From Oncomelania hupensis (Eukaryota > Mollusca > Gastropoda > Littorinimorpha > Pomatiopsidae), in assembly GCA_036898135.1 (NCBI GenBank), contig CM072523.1:2294311-2358310 (forward strand): a stretch of DNA of 64,000 nucleotides, in the 5' to 3' direction. Each line of letters opens with the position of its first letter. Within the stretch, counting starts at the first letter, position 1. Below the pieces are notes generated by a model, which made no database searches, had not been told where the DNA came from, and saw nothing but the letters and a program-made list of their open reading frames with translations. Shown here piece by piece: positions 10,970 to 21,640 of the stretch. Position numbers and translations under genes: made by a program.

Positions 10970-13900
10970 TGACACAATCCACTAATTCCATACCGGATCG
11001 GTCGTCGCCCGGGCCGTCACCCGGCACAAGGACCGCGCCTTCCGTTGGCCACCAGGACGGAGGTGTTAAGTATGCTACTGATGGACAATATAGCAAGATC
11101 CGCACGAGAAACAACATCGTCATAGGAACCTGGAACGTCAGGACCCTAACTGCGGAAGGAAAATTGGAAGAACTGGCCCACGAGCTGGACCACTATCGAT
11201 GGAACGTTCTAGGTATCAGCGAACTGCGCTGGAAAGGCCTAGGTGAAACAACGACTGACAAAGGCCACAAGCTCTATTTCAGCGGTAGAGATGACAGGCA
11301 CGAACACGGCGTTGGATTCTTGGTCCACAAGAACATTCTAGCCACTGTCATGGGTTGCCGCCCAGTCTCCAGTAGACTCATTACCATCCGTCTGAGAGCA
11401 ACCCCTTTCAACATTACCATCATCCAGGCCTATGCCCCAACATCAGACTATGAAGACAGCGAAGTGGAGGATTTTTATGAAAATATACAGGCGGTCCTTG
11501 ACCAAGTGCCGAAGAAGGACATAGTCATAGTGCAAGGCGACTGGAATGCCAAGGTTGGCCAAGATGCGCACCGCAACTGGGGAGACACATGCGGACCCCA
11601 CTGCAACAACGAGACAAATGACAGGGGTCTGAGGCTATTGGAGTTTGCCAGATACAACAATCTGGTACTGGCAAACACGCTTGGTCTCCACAAAAAATCC
11701 AGACGATGGACATGGCACAGTCCCGGCGGGGAACATCACAACCAGATCGACTACATCATGGTCAAGAAACGCTTCAGATCAAGCATCAACATTGGCAGGA
11801 CACGCACTTTTCCAGGAGCAGACATTGGAAGTGACCACGATCTCGTGATGATGTCTTTCCGGCTCCATTTGAAGAGAGTAAATACAGCAAAGTGCACTAG
11901 GCTGAAATTCGACCTGGACAAACTGCAAGACCCGGAGGTGGCAAAAATATTTCAGGCCACAATTGGAGGGAAATTTGCACCACTGCTTATTTTGGGGGCA
12001 GGCGAAGTAGATGTCAACACCATGACCAATACCTTCAACTCAGCTGTAACAGATGCCGCCACTGAGATCCTTGGCAAGCACCGACCAAAGAAGAAGCCGT
12101 GGATCACACCTGAACTTTTGGATCTGTGTGATAAACGAAGAGAGTTAAAAAAGAAAAAGAACACCTCACAGGGAGCTGATGTCTACCGAAAAATCAACAA
12201 TGACATCCGAAAAGGCATGCGCACAGCAAAGGAGAACTGGATAGAAGATCAATGCCAGGAAATAGAGAACAATCTGAACAAGAACAACAGCAAGAAGGCC
12301 TACCAGACTGTGAAGCGGCTGACAAGTGTTAAACAGCCCAAAGTCTCCACTATCCAAAGCAAGTCTGGCATTTGCCTTACAGAAGAACAAGAAGTCTTGG
12401 ACAGATGGACAGAGTACTGCTCTGACCTTTACAACCATACACCAAATGGAGACCCATCAGTTCTAGCATGTCCCGAGAGCAGAGAAGAAGAAGAAATCCT
12501 CCCAATTCTCCGGGAAGAAGTTGAGGCAGCAGTGCAATCGCTGAAGAAAGGGAAGTCAGCGGGAGTGGACAACATACCAGCGGAACTGCTACAAGCAGGA
12601 GGAGAAGCGATGACTGATGCTCTCACCACTATCTGTAACAAGATCTGGCAGAGTGGGGAATGGCCTACACCATGGACCCAGTCGCTTGTCATCACTCTTC
12701 CTAAAAAAGGTAACCTTCAGGAGTGTGAAAATTACCGCACCATCAGCCTCATCAGCCATCCCAGCAAGGTCCTCCTGAAAATAATACTCAACAGGTTGAA
12801 ACCACAAGCTGAACAAATCATAGCTGAAGAACAAGCAGGATTCATGGCAGGGCGAAGTACCACTGAACAGATTTTCAACCTCAGAATAATCTGTGAGAAA
12901 TACCTACAGCACCAACAACATCTATATCATGTGTTCATAGACTTCAAGAAGGCATTTGACCGAGTCTGGCATGCAGCTCTATGGGCAACCATGAAAGTGT
13001 ACAACATCAGCCCTAAAATCATAGAAGTCATCAAAAGCCTGTATGACAAGGCTACCAGTGCAGTCCTCCATAACAGCGTCATCGGGAACTGGTTCAGAAC
13101 AACAATCGGTGTGCGTCAAGGATGCCTACTCTCTCCAACACTCTTCAACATCTTCCTAGAGCGCATCATGTCAGATGCTCTTGCAGATCACGAAGGCACA
13201 GTCAGCATAGGGGGCAGAGCAATCTCCAATCTTCGTTTTGCGGATGATATTGATGGATTGGCTGGAGAGGAACAAGAACTTGAACAGCTTGTACAGAGGC
13301 TTGACACCACCTCCAGAGCTTATGGAATGGAAATAAGTGCAGAGAAGACCAAAATGATGACCAACAACACCAATGGCATCAACACGGACATCAAAGTACA
13401 AGGCCAATCCCTCAACACAGTGCACAGCTTCAAATATTTAGGAGCCATTGTGTCAGACAATGGGTCTCGACAGGAAGTCCTCTCCAGGATCGCACAAACA
13501 ACTGCTGCCCTGACAAGGTTGAAGCCCATTTGGAAAGACAGAACCATCAGTCTACATTCCAAAGTAAGACTGCTGCGATCTCTGGTCATCTCCATCTTCC
13601 TATATGCTTGCGAAGCATGGACCCTCACAGCAGATCTCCAACGAAGAATACAAAGCATGGAGATGAGGTGCTACAGAAGACTTCTGTGCATTTCCTATAC
13701 CCAACACATCACCAACGTTGAAGTCCGACAGACCATCACACAAGCCATTGGACAACACGATGACCTGCTCACAGTGGTGAAGAAACGGAAACTCCGATGG
13801 TATGGCCACGTCACCAGATCATCAGGCCTTGCAAAGACCATTCTGCAAGGCACAGTGCAAGGAGGTAGAAGAAGGGGGAGACCGAAAAAGAGGTGGGAGG

Positions 13901-14034
13901 ACAACATTCGAGAATGGACTGGTTTGACACTGAGCGAAGCCATGAGGGCTGCTGAGGACAGAGAAAGATGGAGTATGCTGGTTAAGCGATCATCTGTGGT
14001 GCCCCTACGACCTTCGGGTTATGGGACAGGATAG
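10966..14034 (+). CDS. RTE ORF2: APE endonuclease and reverse transcriptase, 1022 aa
   Basis: Intact polyprotein. The endonuclease domain begins near residue 50 with GTWNVRTLTAEG, continues with ISELRWKG, IIQAYAPT and GDWNAKVG (about residue 190), and ends with GSDHDLVMM (about 290); these are the AP-endonuclease catalytic strings. The reverse transcriptase follows: NYRTISLISHPSK, AGFMAGRSTTEQ, FIDFKKAFDRVW (motif A, about 658), GVRQGCLLSPTLFN (motif B) and FADDIDGLAGEE (motif C, about 758) with both metal aspartates. The C-terminal part has WKDRTISLHSKVRLLRS, CEAWTL and KRKLRWYGHVTRSSG, then a basic GGRRRGRPKKRW stretch. The protein would nick target DNA and copy its own RNA by target-primed reverse transcription. 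The start was chosen at ATG 10966, which overlaps the ORF1 stop. The stop TAG lies in the first GGATAG of the 3' tail. Confidence 0.95.
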   Translation: MMTQSTNSIPDRSSPGPSPGTRTAPSVGHQDGGVKYATDGQYSKIRTRNNIVIGTWNVRTLTAEGKLEELAHELDHYRWNVLGISELRWKGLGETTTDKGHKLYFSGRDDRHEHGVGFLVHKNILATVMGCRPVSSRLITIRLRATPFNITIIQAYAPTSDYEDSEVEDFYENIQAVLDQVPKKDIVIVQGDWNAKVGQDAHRNWGDTCGPHCNNETNDRGLRLLEFARYNNLVLANTLGLHKKSRRWTWHSPGGEHHNQIDYIMVKKRFRSSINIGRTRTFPGADIGSDHDLVMMSFRLHLKRVNTAKCTRLKFDLDKLQDPEVAKIFQATIGGKFAPLLILGAGEVDVNTMTNTFNSAVTDAATEILGKHRPKKKPWITPELLDLCDKRRELKKKKNTSQGADVYRKINNDIRKGMRTAKENWIEDQCQEIENNLNKNNSKKAYQTVKRLTSVKQPKVSTIQSKSGICLTEEQEVLDRWTEYCSDLYNHTPNGDPSVLACPESREEEEILPILREEVEAAVQSLKKGKSAGVDNIPAELLQAGGEAMTDALTTICNKIWQSGEWPTPWTQSLVITLPKKGNLQECENYRTISLISHPSKVLLKIILNRLKPQAEQIIAEEQAGFMAGRSTTEQIFNLRIICEKYLQHQQHLYHVFIDFKKAFDRVWHAALWATMKVYNISPKIIEVIKSLYDKATSAVLHNSVIGNWFRTTIGVRQGCLLSPTLFNIFLERIMSDALADHEGTVSIGGRAISNLRFADDIDGLAGEEQELEQLVQRLDTTSRAYGMEISAEKTKMMTNNTNGINTDIKVQGQSLNTVHSFKYLGAIVSDNGSRQEVLSRIAQTTAALTRLKPIWKDRTISLHSKVRLLRSLVISIFLYACEAWTLTADLQRRIQSMEMRCYRRLLCISYTQHITNVEVRQTITQAIGQHDDLLTVVKKRKLRWYGHVTRSSGLAKTILQGTVQGGRRRGRPKKRWEDNIREWTGLTLSEAMRAAEDRERWSMLVKRSSVVPLRPSGYGTG

Positions 14035-14045
14035 GATAGGATAGG

Positions 14046-14056
14046 ATTCTACTTAA
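14046..14056. repeat. 3' target-site duplication of the full-length RTE
   Basis: ATTCTACTTAA directly after the GGATA tail, identical to 10680-10690. Confidence 0.93.
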
Positions 14057-14730
14057 TTGAATTAAGGACGCTGTCACTGACTTTCTTAGGTAGCCATTTT
14101 CGGCTTATGCCACGGGTTTTTACAATGTTCCAGAAAATCACTATAAAACTAAAATTACTGATTGGATTTTCAAATTTTTCTTTCACCACTTTAGTAACAT
14201 TCCAGGCAATGTTTCTGCCAAGTTTGGTTACATTTGGTTAACGTTTAGATATTTATTTTTCATTTCAATCGTTAAAACGAGTTCACGCAACTTGGTGTTG
14301 AAATCTGGACATATGGGCAGTGTGAGGAAGTAATACGCTTGACTCTGTTTTTTTTAAACCACCAAAAACACGTGGTGTTTCAATTCTAAATTTTATACAA
14401 AATATATTTCTTGATATTTCTTAACCAAACAAACACCACCTAAGTTTTTACATCAAAATAAATAAATTTCATTAAATAGAACACGTAAATAGTTTTAGGT
14501 AGCCACTTTTTGGACACCTCCCATTGGTATAAAAAAGTAATAATAACTGTTCCATTGAATTTTTCAGAAACCTACAGCCATATAATTTACAATGAAACAC
14601 TCAGAATCTTAATTGAAAAACTAGAAAGTACTCGTGGTGGAACCATTTTGATTAGGTAGCCAACGTCACGCCAGCAGGTAGTGGTGATGGTGATGGTATA
14701 ACCACAACATCTACAGTAACACGTAAGCCT
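14057..14730. other. Non-coding spacer with TTAGGTAGCCA motifs
   Basis: AT-rich, no exon. TTAGGTAGCCA-type strings occur near 14090, 14495 and 14655, matching the complement of the core motif clustered at 4.5-4.8 kb. Confidence 0.5.
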
Positions 14731-14732
14731 AC

Positions 14733-14811
14733 CTTCCTCAGCTGCAGCGTACTGCGCCTGTAATATGACCTCTTGCAAAAGGTCAACAGCCGTCATGGTC
14801 GTTTGATGAAC
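14733..14811 (-). CDS. Small exon encoding an amphipathic helix
   Basis: The acceptor GTGTTCTAG precedes GTTCATCAAACG and the exon ends GAGGAAG|GTAGGC (79 nt, exit phase 1). Product: VHQTTMTAVDLLQEVILQAQ followed by YAAAEE. It joins in phase with the large exon that ends at 15420. The stretch AVDLLQEVILQA has hydrophobic positions 1, 4, 5, 8, 9 and 12, the spacing seen in PKA-anchoring helices. That functional reading is a hypothesis. Confidence 0.7.
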
Positions 14812-14819
14812 CTAGAACA

Positions 14820-15419
14820 CAATTGGTACAGTGGTTAAATCTGTTCTACTCATAGTGATAACCAGAATCACAATGCATGCTCTATCGTCATTATTCTATT
14901 TCAGTATGTCTGTTTTATCCGACAAGCTGAATGTCGATAATTGCGTGAGGCCCTGTCAAGGTTAGTGTTCAACCCTTGCGTTAGATTAAGAATCTGTCTT
15001 CTAGGATAGAGCCGCTAGCCACAAGCGGTAGGTTCATCCATCTCGTTCACCCGCTTATCCAATCATATCCAATTCGACTCAGACCCACAAACAAAATCAA
15101 TATAGCCTGATCGAGTCTAGACTAATCTAAACGTTACTACTACTGAATGTGGAATCTAATTTTAGACATTAGTCATTTATGCAGGCAAAATTAGGTCTGC
15201 CTTCTCAATGAAAGCACGACAGCCGCAGAACTGCGCCACACAGGACGATAGAGAGTAAGACCTATTGTCTTGCATGGTGCATATTTTGGAACTGACACTC
15301 CAGGACATTAGCCGTCAGGACCTTATAAAGCCGCGCAACAAAATGCATTCGTGCGAAGACTGCATGATGACAATAACATTATATTTTACGTTCTTACGGT
15401 AATCGCTGTCGTTCTTTAC
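14820..15419. other. Intron between the large exon and the 14811 exon
   Basis: Bounded on the minus strand by the donor CAG|GTAAAG at 15420 and the acceptor TTCTAG before 14811. Nothing else recognised. Confidence 0.6.
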
Positions 15420-18289
15420 CTGGTCAACATCGTCTATAGGCAGAATCTCTTCTTGATGCACAGTCATCGCAGCTTTAATCAGTATGCCAGCAACAGCTTC
15501 CTTGTCACCTGAAATCACTTCCGGTTGACCTGGAAACTCCTCTGCATCTCCATCTTGACCTGATTTCGTTTCCCTAATGGACACGACTTCAACTTCGGCT
15601 GTAATGTCTTGAACAAAGGTCCTAGAATCAGAGTGACTGAGCAACGTAGCTTCGGCTCTTCCTACACTTTCGGAGATTGTCTGTGAATTTTCGGAGCACG
15701 TCAGAAAATCTTCGGGGCGCCTATTCCCAGTATCGGAATCTGCAGGCGAACCTTCTACACCTGCAAGAGGAGGTTCTTCGCTTTCCGGTTTAAATTCCAT
15801 CTCAAAAGTGACCGTTTCGTCATTAACGATGGTGACAGTTGGTTCGTTTCCCTCTTGGGTGTTTTCAGTTTGATAAACTTGGGTTGTTTGAAAGGCCTGG
15901 CCTTCCGTTATTACTTGCAGGACGTGCTCGGCCAGGACGGAAACCTGAACATCCTCTGCAGAAATGGAATTGGGGAGAAGGCTGGTGAAGGACTGGTGAG
16001 AAATCTCTCCTCCTGACATGGCCATGACGCCCTGAGCGATTGCGTTGGCCAGGACGTTGGCCGCGAAAGCCGTCCCTAAGTTTTTGTCCCCCATCCCGAT
16101 CTCGAAGCTTCTTTCACTGCTAGTGGAATATTTCTCCTTGGCAGCTTCAGTGGATAGCGCTTCCAACAACATCTGGCTAGCCAGAGATGCCTTTGCTGCG
16201 ACTTCTTCTGGATTGCCCAGGAAGTAATCTTCTTCATCATCCGCCTTATAGTTGGATTGAGACGTCGTTCTGGACTTACCGGCCGTTCTTCCTCCACTGG
16301 GGGTATACGGCCTCAACCCGGGTCCCCCTATAGCAGCTGCAGCTGACGAGCTACTTTCTCTGAATCCGAGTTCTTGCATTTCTGTGGACATTGTTACCGT
16401 TGTTGGCGTATCCAAGCTTGCAACGTCTTTTGCGAGTTCCACCGTGTCTTCAAAAAGTGCGCCATCAATCTCATAAAATCCTGCCTTTTTGTCAGTCTTT
16501 TGGCCTGGTGGCAGACCAACAAGAGCTTTTTCAGCAGTTAGGTTTCTTTTATCAGTTCTTTCATCAACTTCCGAATCTGTATCCGCGCTTGGGTTGGACT
16601 CGGAATGAGCCGTTTTTCTTTTGAACCCACTCGCTAGAGTGTGGCTGATATTTTTTAGCAATTTGGAAGCTGTAGATTTTCCAGAACTTTTTGATTTACT
16701 TTCCTTATCCGTCTTCTCAGAGCTAACTGATTGTTCCATATTGTCTTCAGTAGATGTGTCTGGATCAATCTTTTGGCGTTTGAAATGATTAATAAAGGTG
16801 TGTTCGTCAAGCGAGCGTTCGTCAACTGTGCTACCACCTGCAGAATCTGCATCTTGTATAAAATCAGCCCTTGATCTAGCTGGCCTGGCTTTGTATGCAG
16901 CTTTGAACTGAGATTTAGCAACGCTGCACCCTGACGCAAGTCGCTTTCTGGAGCTAGAAGAAGGAATGTCGGCGGAAGCCTCTTCAGTAGAAACCTCTCT
17001 GCTGTTCGAATGTGTCCCCACCTTACAATCACTCTGTGTCGTCTGCGTTCCTTCCGAAACTGTATCTCTTCCTTGTAAATCTGAAGTGGAAACGTCTTCG
17101 TTATTCGATGTCATCTTACAATCACTCAGTGTCGTCTGCTTTCCTTCATGGACTGCATATCCTGCTGTGGAGGCTGCGTCGTCTTTAGAGCTTGTTGGAA
17201 CGTCTTCAGTACCTCCCTGACCATCTGTAAGATCTTTGTGGCCATCTTCCAGACTTGCCCCATTGTCCACTGAGTTGTTTCCAGACAGTTGTAGAGTGTT
17301 GCTAACGAGTAGTGTCTCTTCTGGTTGTTTTATCTGTTCTTTGCCTTGCATCTTGTTTACAGAACCATGAAGTAATTCGGAGGTCACTACTTCGTCCCCT
17401 GGCTTTTCTTTATTTCCATCGTTTGGGAGTTTTTTCCAAATATCAAGCAGGTCTTCAGCTGGTTCTGTTTGCATTGCTTTTGCCTGACTGCCTTCTTTAG
17501 AATCTCCAAAGGCTGATACTGGATCGTCTTTATTGTCTAAAATATCGCCAGCTGATGCAGTCTGTGAATGATCTTCCGTTGTTGAAGTAGGCCTATCTCC
17601 ACAGGCTGAAGGATTTTCAGTTGTTGAATTATCTACAACTTTTGCAGCATGTTTTCTTTCTGAAGTATGTCCACATTCTGAAGAATCTCCAGTTGCTGAA
17701 TAATCTCGAACTGTTGAATAATGTCCAGTTGAAGGATCTCGTTTTGATGAAGGCTCTCCAACTGATGAAGAATCTCCAACTGCTGACGTATCTTCAACTG
17801 GTGAAGCTTCTTCTGATGAAGGACCACATTTTGATGAGGGATCTCCAACTACTGAATGATCTCCCATTTCTGAAGTATATCCAGTTGTTGGTGGATCTCC
17901 AACTAGTGAATCACCTCCATTTGATGAAGGATCTCCAGCTGAAGAATCTCCTATTCCTGGAATGTCTCCTTTTAAAAAGGTATCTCCGTTCCCATGATTA
18001 TCTCCATACGGCGAAGGATCTCCAATAGCTCCATTTGCTTTGGAGTCTCCTTTTGTTGATGGAACTGAGAGTTTTGCATTCCGGCGCGGGTTCTCTTGCT
18101 GATCTCCCGTTACGTTCGCATCTTCGTCGGAATTTCCGGTGATATCGCTTGAATGTTTCGGGTCTGACATTTCTCTTTCGCTAAACTGAAAATATACCGC
18201 TTGTTTATGTTGTTCCTTGGTTTCCTCTGTCTCTCCCCCTTTCTCCTTTGCGTTTCTTGGAAGCGTGTTTTGTTTTCTTTGCAAGATTG
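15420..18289 (-). CDS. Large exon: acidic, repetitive, disordered protein with amphipathic helices
   Basis: One long frame ending at the donor GACCAG|GTAAAG in phase 0. Two 5' boundaries fit: an acceptor TTTCCAG before 18289, or translation from MSDPKHSSD (ATG 18168-18170), itself 12 nt after a TATTTTCAG acceptor-like site. From MSDP the exon codes 917 aa. The first 180 residues are a Gly-Asp-rich repeat (GDPSS, VGDPP, TGDSS every 7-9 residues), followed by Ser/Thr/Glu-rich sequence with basic clusters such as RQKID and SGFKRK. The last third has helical segments EEVAAKASLASQMLLEALS, FAANVLANAIAQGVMAMS, VSVLAEHVLQVITEG and EAVAGILIKAAMTVHQEE. No enzymatic domain is recognisable. A scaffold role, perhaps PKA anchoring, is speculation from the helix pattern. 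It may continue into the exons at 14811, 4238 and 3866, which would give a C-terminal membrane span. Confidence 0.75.
17600..18060 (-). repeat. In-frame Gly-Asp minisatellite within the exon
   Basis: Imperfect repeats of 21-27 nt, visible on the plus strand as GAAGGATCTCCAACTGATG variants. Unit lengths are multiples of three, so the frame is kept and length variants would stay coding. Confidence 0.75.
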
Positions 18290-18375
18290 CTGGAAACAGA
18301 AATGACAGACATTAATTCATCTGCATTTACACCATTGCAATGACGAAACGTCTCCATGATAATGATAATAATGAC

Positions 18376-18415
<40 letters not shown>

Positions 18416-18589
18416 CTGATGAACAGAAATGAAAGACATTAATTCCTCAGCATTGACACCATTTCAATGGCGAGAAGTCTCAATGATAATGATGATGATG
18501 ATGATGATAATGATGATTAGAAATGAAAGACATTAATTCCTCAGCATTGACACCATTTCAATGACGAGAAGTCTCAATGATAATGATGG

Positions 18590-18687
<98 letters not shown>

Positions 18688-18814
18688 AGAAATGAAAGAC
18701 ATTAATTCCTCAGCATTGACACCATTTCAATGACGAGAAGTCTCAATGATAATGATGGTGATGAAAGACATTAATTCCTCAGCATTGACACCATTTCAAT
18801 GACGAGAAGTCTCA

Positions 18815-18871
<57 letters not shown>

Positions 18872-18942
18872 AGAAATGAAAGACATTAATTCCTCAGCAT
18901 TGACACCATTTCAATGACGAGAAGTCTCAATGATAATGATGG

Positions 18943-19004
<62 letters not shown>

Positions 19005-19085
19005 AGAAATGAAAGACATTAATTCCTCAGCATTGACACCATTTCAATGACGAGAAGTCTCAATGATGATGATGATGATGAGAAG
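18290..19085. repeat. Composite tandem array: about 7 copies of a 75-bp unit with (GAT)n linkers
   Basis: The unit (GAAATGAAAGACATTAATTC, CTCAGCATTGACACCATTTC, AATGACGAGAAGTCTCAATG) starts near 18298, 18426, 18523, 18689, 18763, 18873 and 19010, separated by variable GAT/GGT runs. On the minus strand the first, most diverged unit abuts the TTTCCAG acceptor of the large exon, so the array appears to be an amplification of the 3' end of that intron. Confidence 0.85.
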
Positions 19086-20745
19086 GAGGATAATAAGGAG
19101 GGTGAAGAAGATGATAATGAATGAATGAATGAAAACCGCAATATGATGGTGCCATTTTGTTACCTTTTTTCCTTCAACGCTTTCGAAGAAAGTGTTTATT
19201 TTGTAAAAGTCGATATGGGAAGATTAAAAAAAATCTGTTTCCTATTTTGTTTTTCTTTGTATAGTGAACAATGTTCACACAACAATGTTGTCACAGCACG
19301 TAGAGGAATTAGAATGTTTGTGTATTAATGTGTGTGTGTGGAGGGAAGGGCGTGGGTGTGTGTTTGTGTGTATGCAGGCTTATGTTTATATGTTAATAGT
19401 TTATGTGTGTGTGTGTTGGTCTGATCTAAACTTTTGATAACATGACGCAAAGGGCGCTCGCACACGAATCAACGATCGAGCGGGGAATGTCGTAGAATGG
19501 GTAGCTTATCGATGGGATGGTCAACGTTGATCCAGATCGCCGTCCCTGAATAGGTAACCAACTGCACTCGCCCATATTAATTAATCAGTTACTCACTAAC
19601 TCATATGCAGATAGATTGTCTTATGTTGCTGCATGCTTAGGCGGCGTGTCTACGGCAAATTTCTTTTTATTATCGGACAATAAAGTTGTTTTGTACTGTA
19701 TTGTAAATGTCACAAAGAAAATAAATATAATTATTTATGTGATGAGCCATATTTATTTACAGTTTACAGTATTCAAATACAAGTCACGCTATCTCAGAGT
19801 CACGTGCTCTCGCCAAGACTGAAAAGCAAAGTTTTTCAGTACCGAAAGTCCATTTTATATCACATCTTATAATATCAAGAAAACTCTTCAAAGAGTTGGG
19901 TACATGTCAAGAGCAAATACAATAAATAAGTAAGTAAATAAATAAATACCATAATGAATAAACAGTTTAATAAATAAATAAATACATATTGCACATTAAC
20001 ATCACAGACATTATTTATCAACGGACTCGAACGTTTGCATGACGACATATTTTGTTGCATTGTAATGTTTATTTTCATTCTTACTTACATTTTTTTTTTG
20101 GGGGGGGTAACGCTTTATTTTCCCTTTTTATTGGGAAATTCTGGGCCGCCTTCCCTGGGAAAGGCGTAGTCGCAGCCTGTGGCGCGCCAAAACTCAACCT
20201 ACATGTAACCAATATTAGTTGTGTTTTTGAAGTTTGTGCCTAAAACCTAGTGCAATGGGCTACCGCTCAAACCAAAATGTTTAAAAGCTTATTTTAAAAA
20301 CTTTACAATCTTTGATTTTAACATTTTTTTTACAGCCTTGAAAATGTTGTAACACGACAACGATTGTCACAAAATGTGTGGCAAGGGGTTTTTAAGCAAC
20401 GCGCTCATGTTTATAATATGCCATAAAAGAATGTTGCTCTCCGTTTTGGATCATAATACACTTTACTATCTACAAAACAGGTGAGGTATCTTTACACAAA
20501 GTGAGGAAAGGACTTAAGTAAAGATACTACATTGTCATAAAATAAAAACCACATTTACAACAAAAACAAGTTGACATCAAGTTCAATTCTATAAAGCATG
20601 AAAGGGACGGTTAAAGCTAAAACACACAATTGACCAATAATCAAACTGACCCTTAACCAAAAACACAACGAGGCGCCCAGAAAAAAATACGATCCATTAA
20701 ATATTTCAAGGAACACAAAAGAACAAAAAGATCCATATATTATTT
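19086..20745. other. Non-coding spacer
   Basis: AT-rich with TG runs near 19330-19415 and TAAATAAATA near 19920-19985. The short frames present lack motifs and splice context. Confidence 0.5.
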
Positions 20746-21640
20746 TATTCCTTACCCTTTCAAACCGTGCAAAAGGTTTCTATCACAAAATACCAGACCG
20801 GATCAGGTTTCTTGGAACATTGAACAGACAGTAAGAAAAATCTAATACAAATGTCATGTTTATTGGAACGCCAAACCAAAACCAATGAACTACCCTAGGA
20901 AGAGATCCAATCCCGAGGTTTTGCTGGGTTATAATGCATTACAAAATATGGGACCTGCTACTCATGGGCAAACATACATAGAAAAGACCTGGTATACATT
21001 TAATGGTTAATATTTTGGGACGCATGGCAATCAGAAAATATCAACCATGGACAATGCTAGGTACGGTAGAGGTTCAGTATAAAATGTAACAGGTTTTGCT
21101 GTGTTGGAATGCATTACAAAATATTAGACCAGGGGGCCTTTTTACACAATGCTGGGAATATCTAAACGTGTTGCTGCATGAAATGTTTCACAAAACAACA
21201 GCCTATGTGCCTCTAAACATACTTCCGTAGGAAAGATCTAGTATCCATGTAGAGTTTTAGAACCCCAAAACAGCAGACTTGAAGCCCCTGAACAATGCTA
21301 GGTCCAGTATAAAATGTAAAGGTTTTTGCACTACAAAATATCAGACCAGGTGCCTTTACACAATGCTGGGAATATCTAAACGTTTTGCTGCCTGAAGTGT
21401 ATCCAGAAATATTAGACCAGCTGCACATAAGGAGAAATGATTGAGTACACATTTATTTGTTTGTTCTTTTGGAACGCAAAATCAGCTTGTTAAAACAAAA
21501 ATGTCAGACCTGTACACCATCTTAGGAAAACCTAAAACGTTTTGCTGCATGGATTGTATCACAAAATATCCGACCAGGTACCCCTGCACAGAGCAAGGAA
21601 GAGATCTAGTACGAACTCTTCAGGCCCGTAAGAGGAGAGA
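20746..21640. repeat. Degenerate tandem array, unit of about 100-120 bp
   Basis: Recurrent strings TTGCTGCATG, ATCACAAAATATNAGACCAG, GTGCCTTTACACAATGCTGG and GAATATCTAAACGT recur near 20780, 20930, 21110, 21180, 21330, 21390 and 21550. The array runs into the last coding exon of the minus-strand gene that ends near 21559 and would form its 3' UTR. Confidence 0.7.

Larger units (their letters stand above)
10691..14045 (+). mobile_element. Full-length RTE-type non-LTR retrotransposon (copy 2)
   Basis: A 3355-bp insertion bounded by a perfect 11-bp direct repeat (10680-10690 and 14046-14056). It has a short 5' region with TTTCCCGGCGTGTCGTAAGA near 10730, a small ORF1, a long ORF2 with APE endonuclease and reverse transcriptase, and a 3' tail of GGATA pentamers instead of poly(A). 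Compact structure, APE-RT order without RNase H, an ORF overlap and a microsatellite tail are traits of the RTE clade; the clade name is inference from these. The intact frame and perfect duplication indicate a recent, possibly active copy. Eight further copies of the same family lie in this window. Confidence 0.93.
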
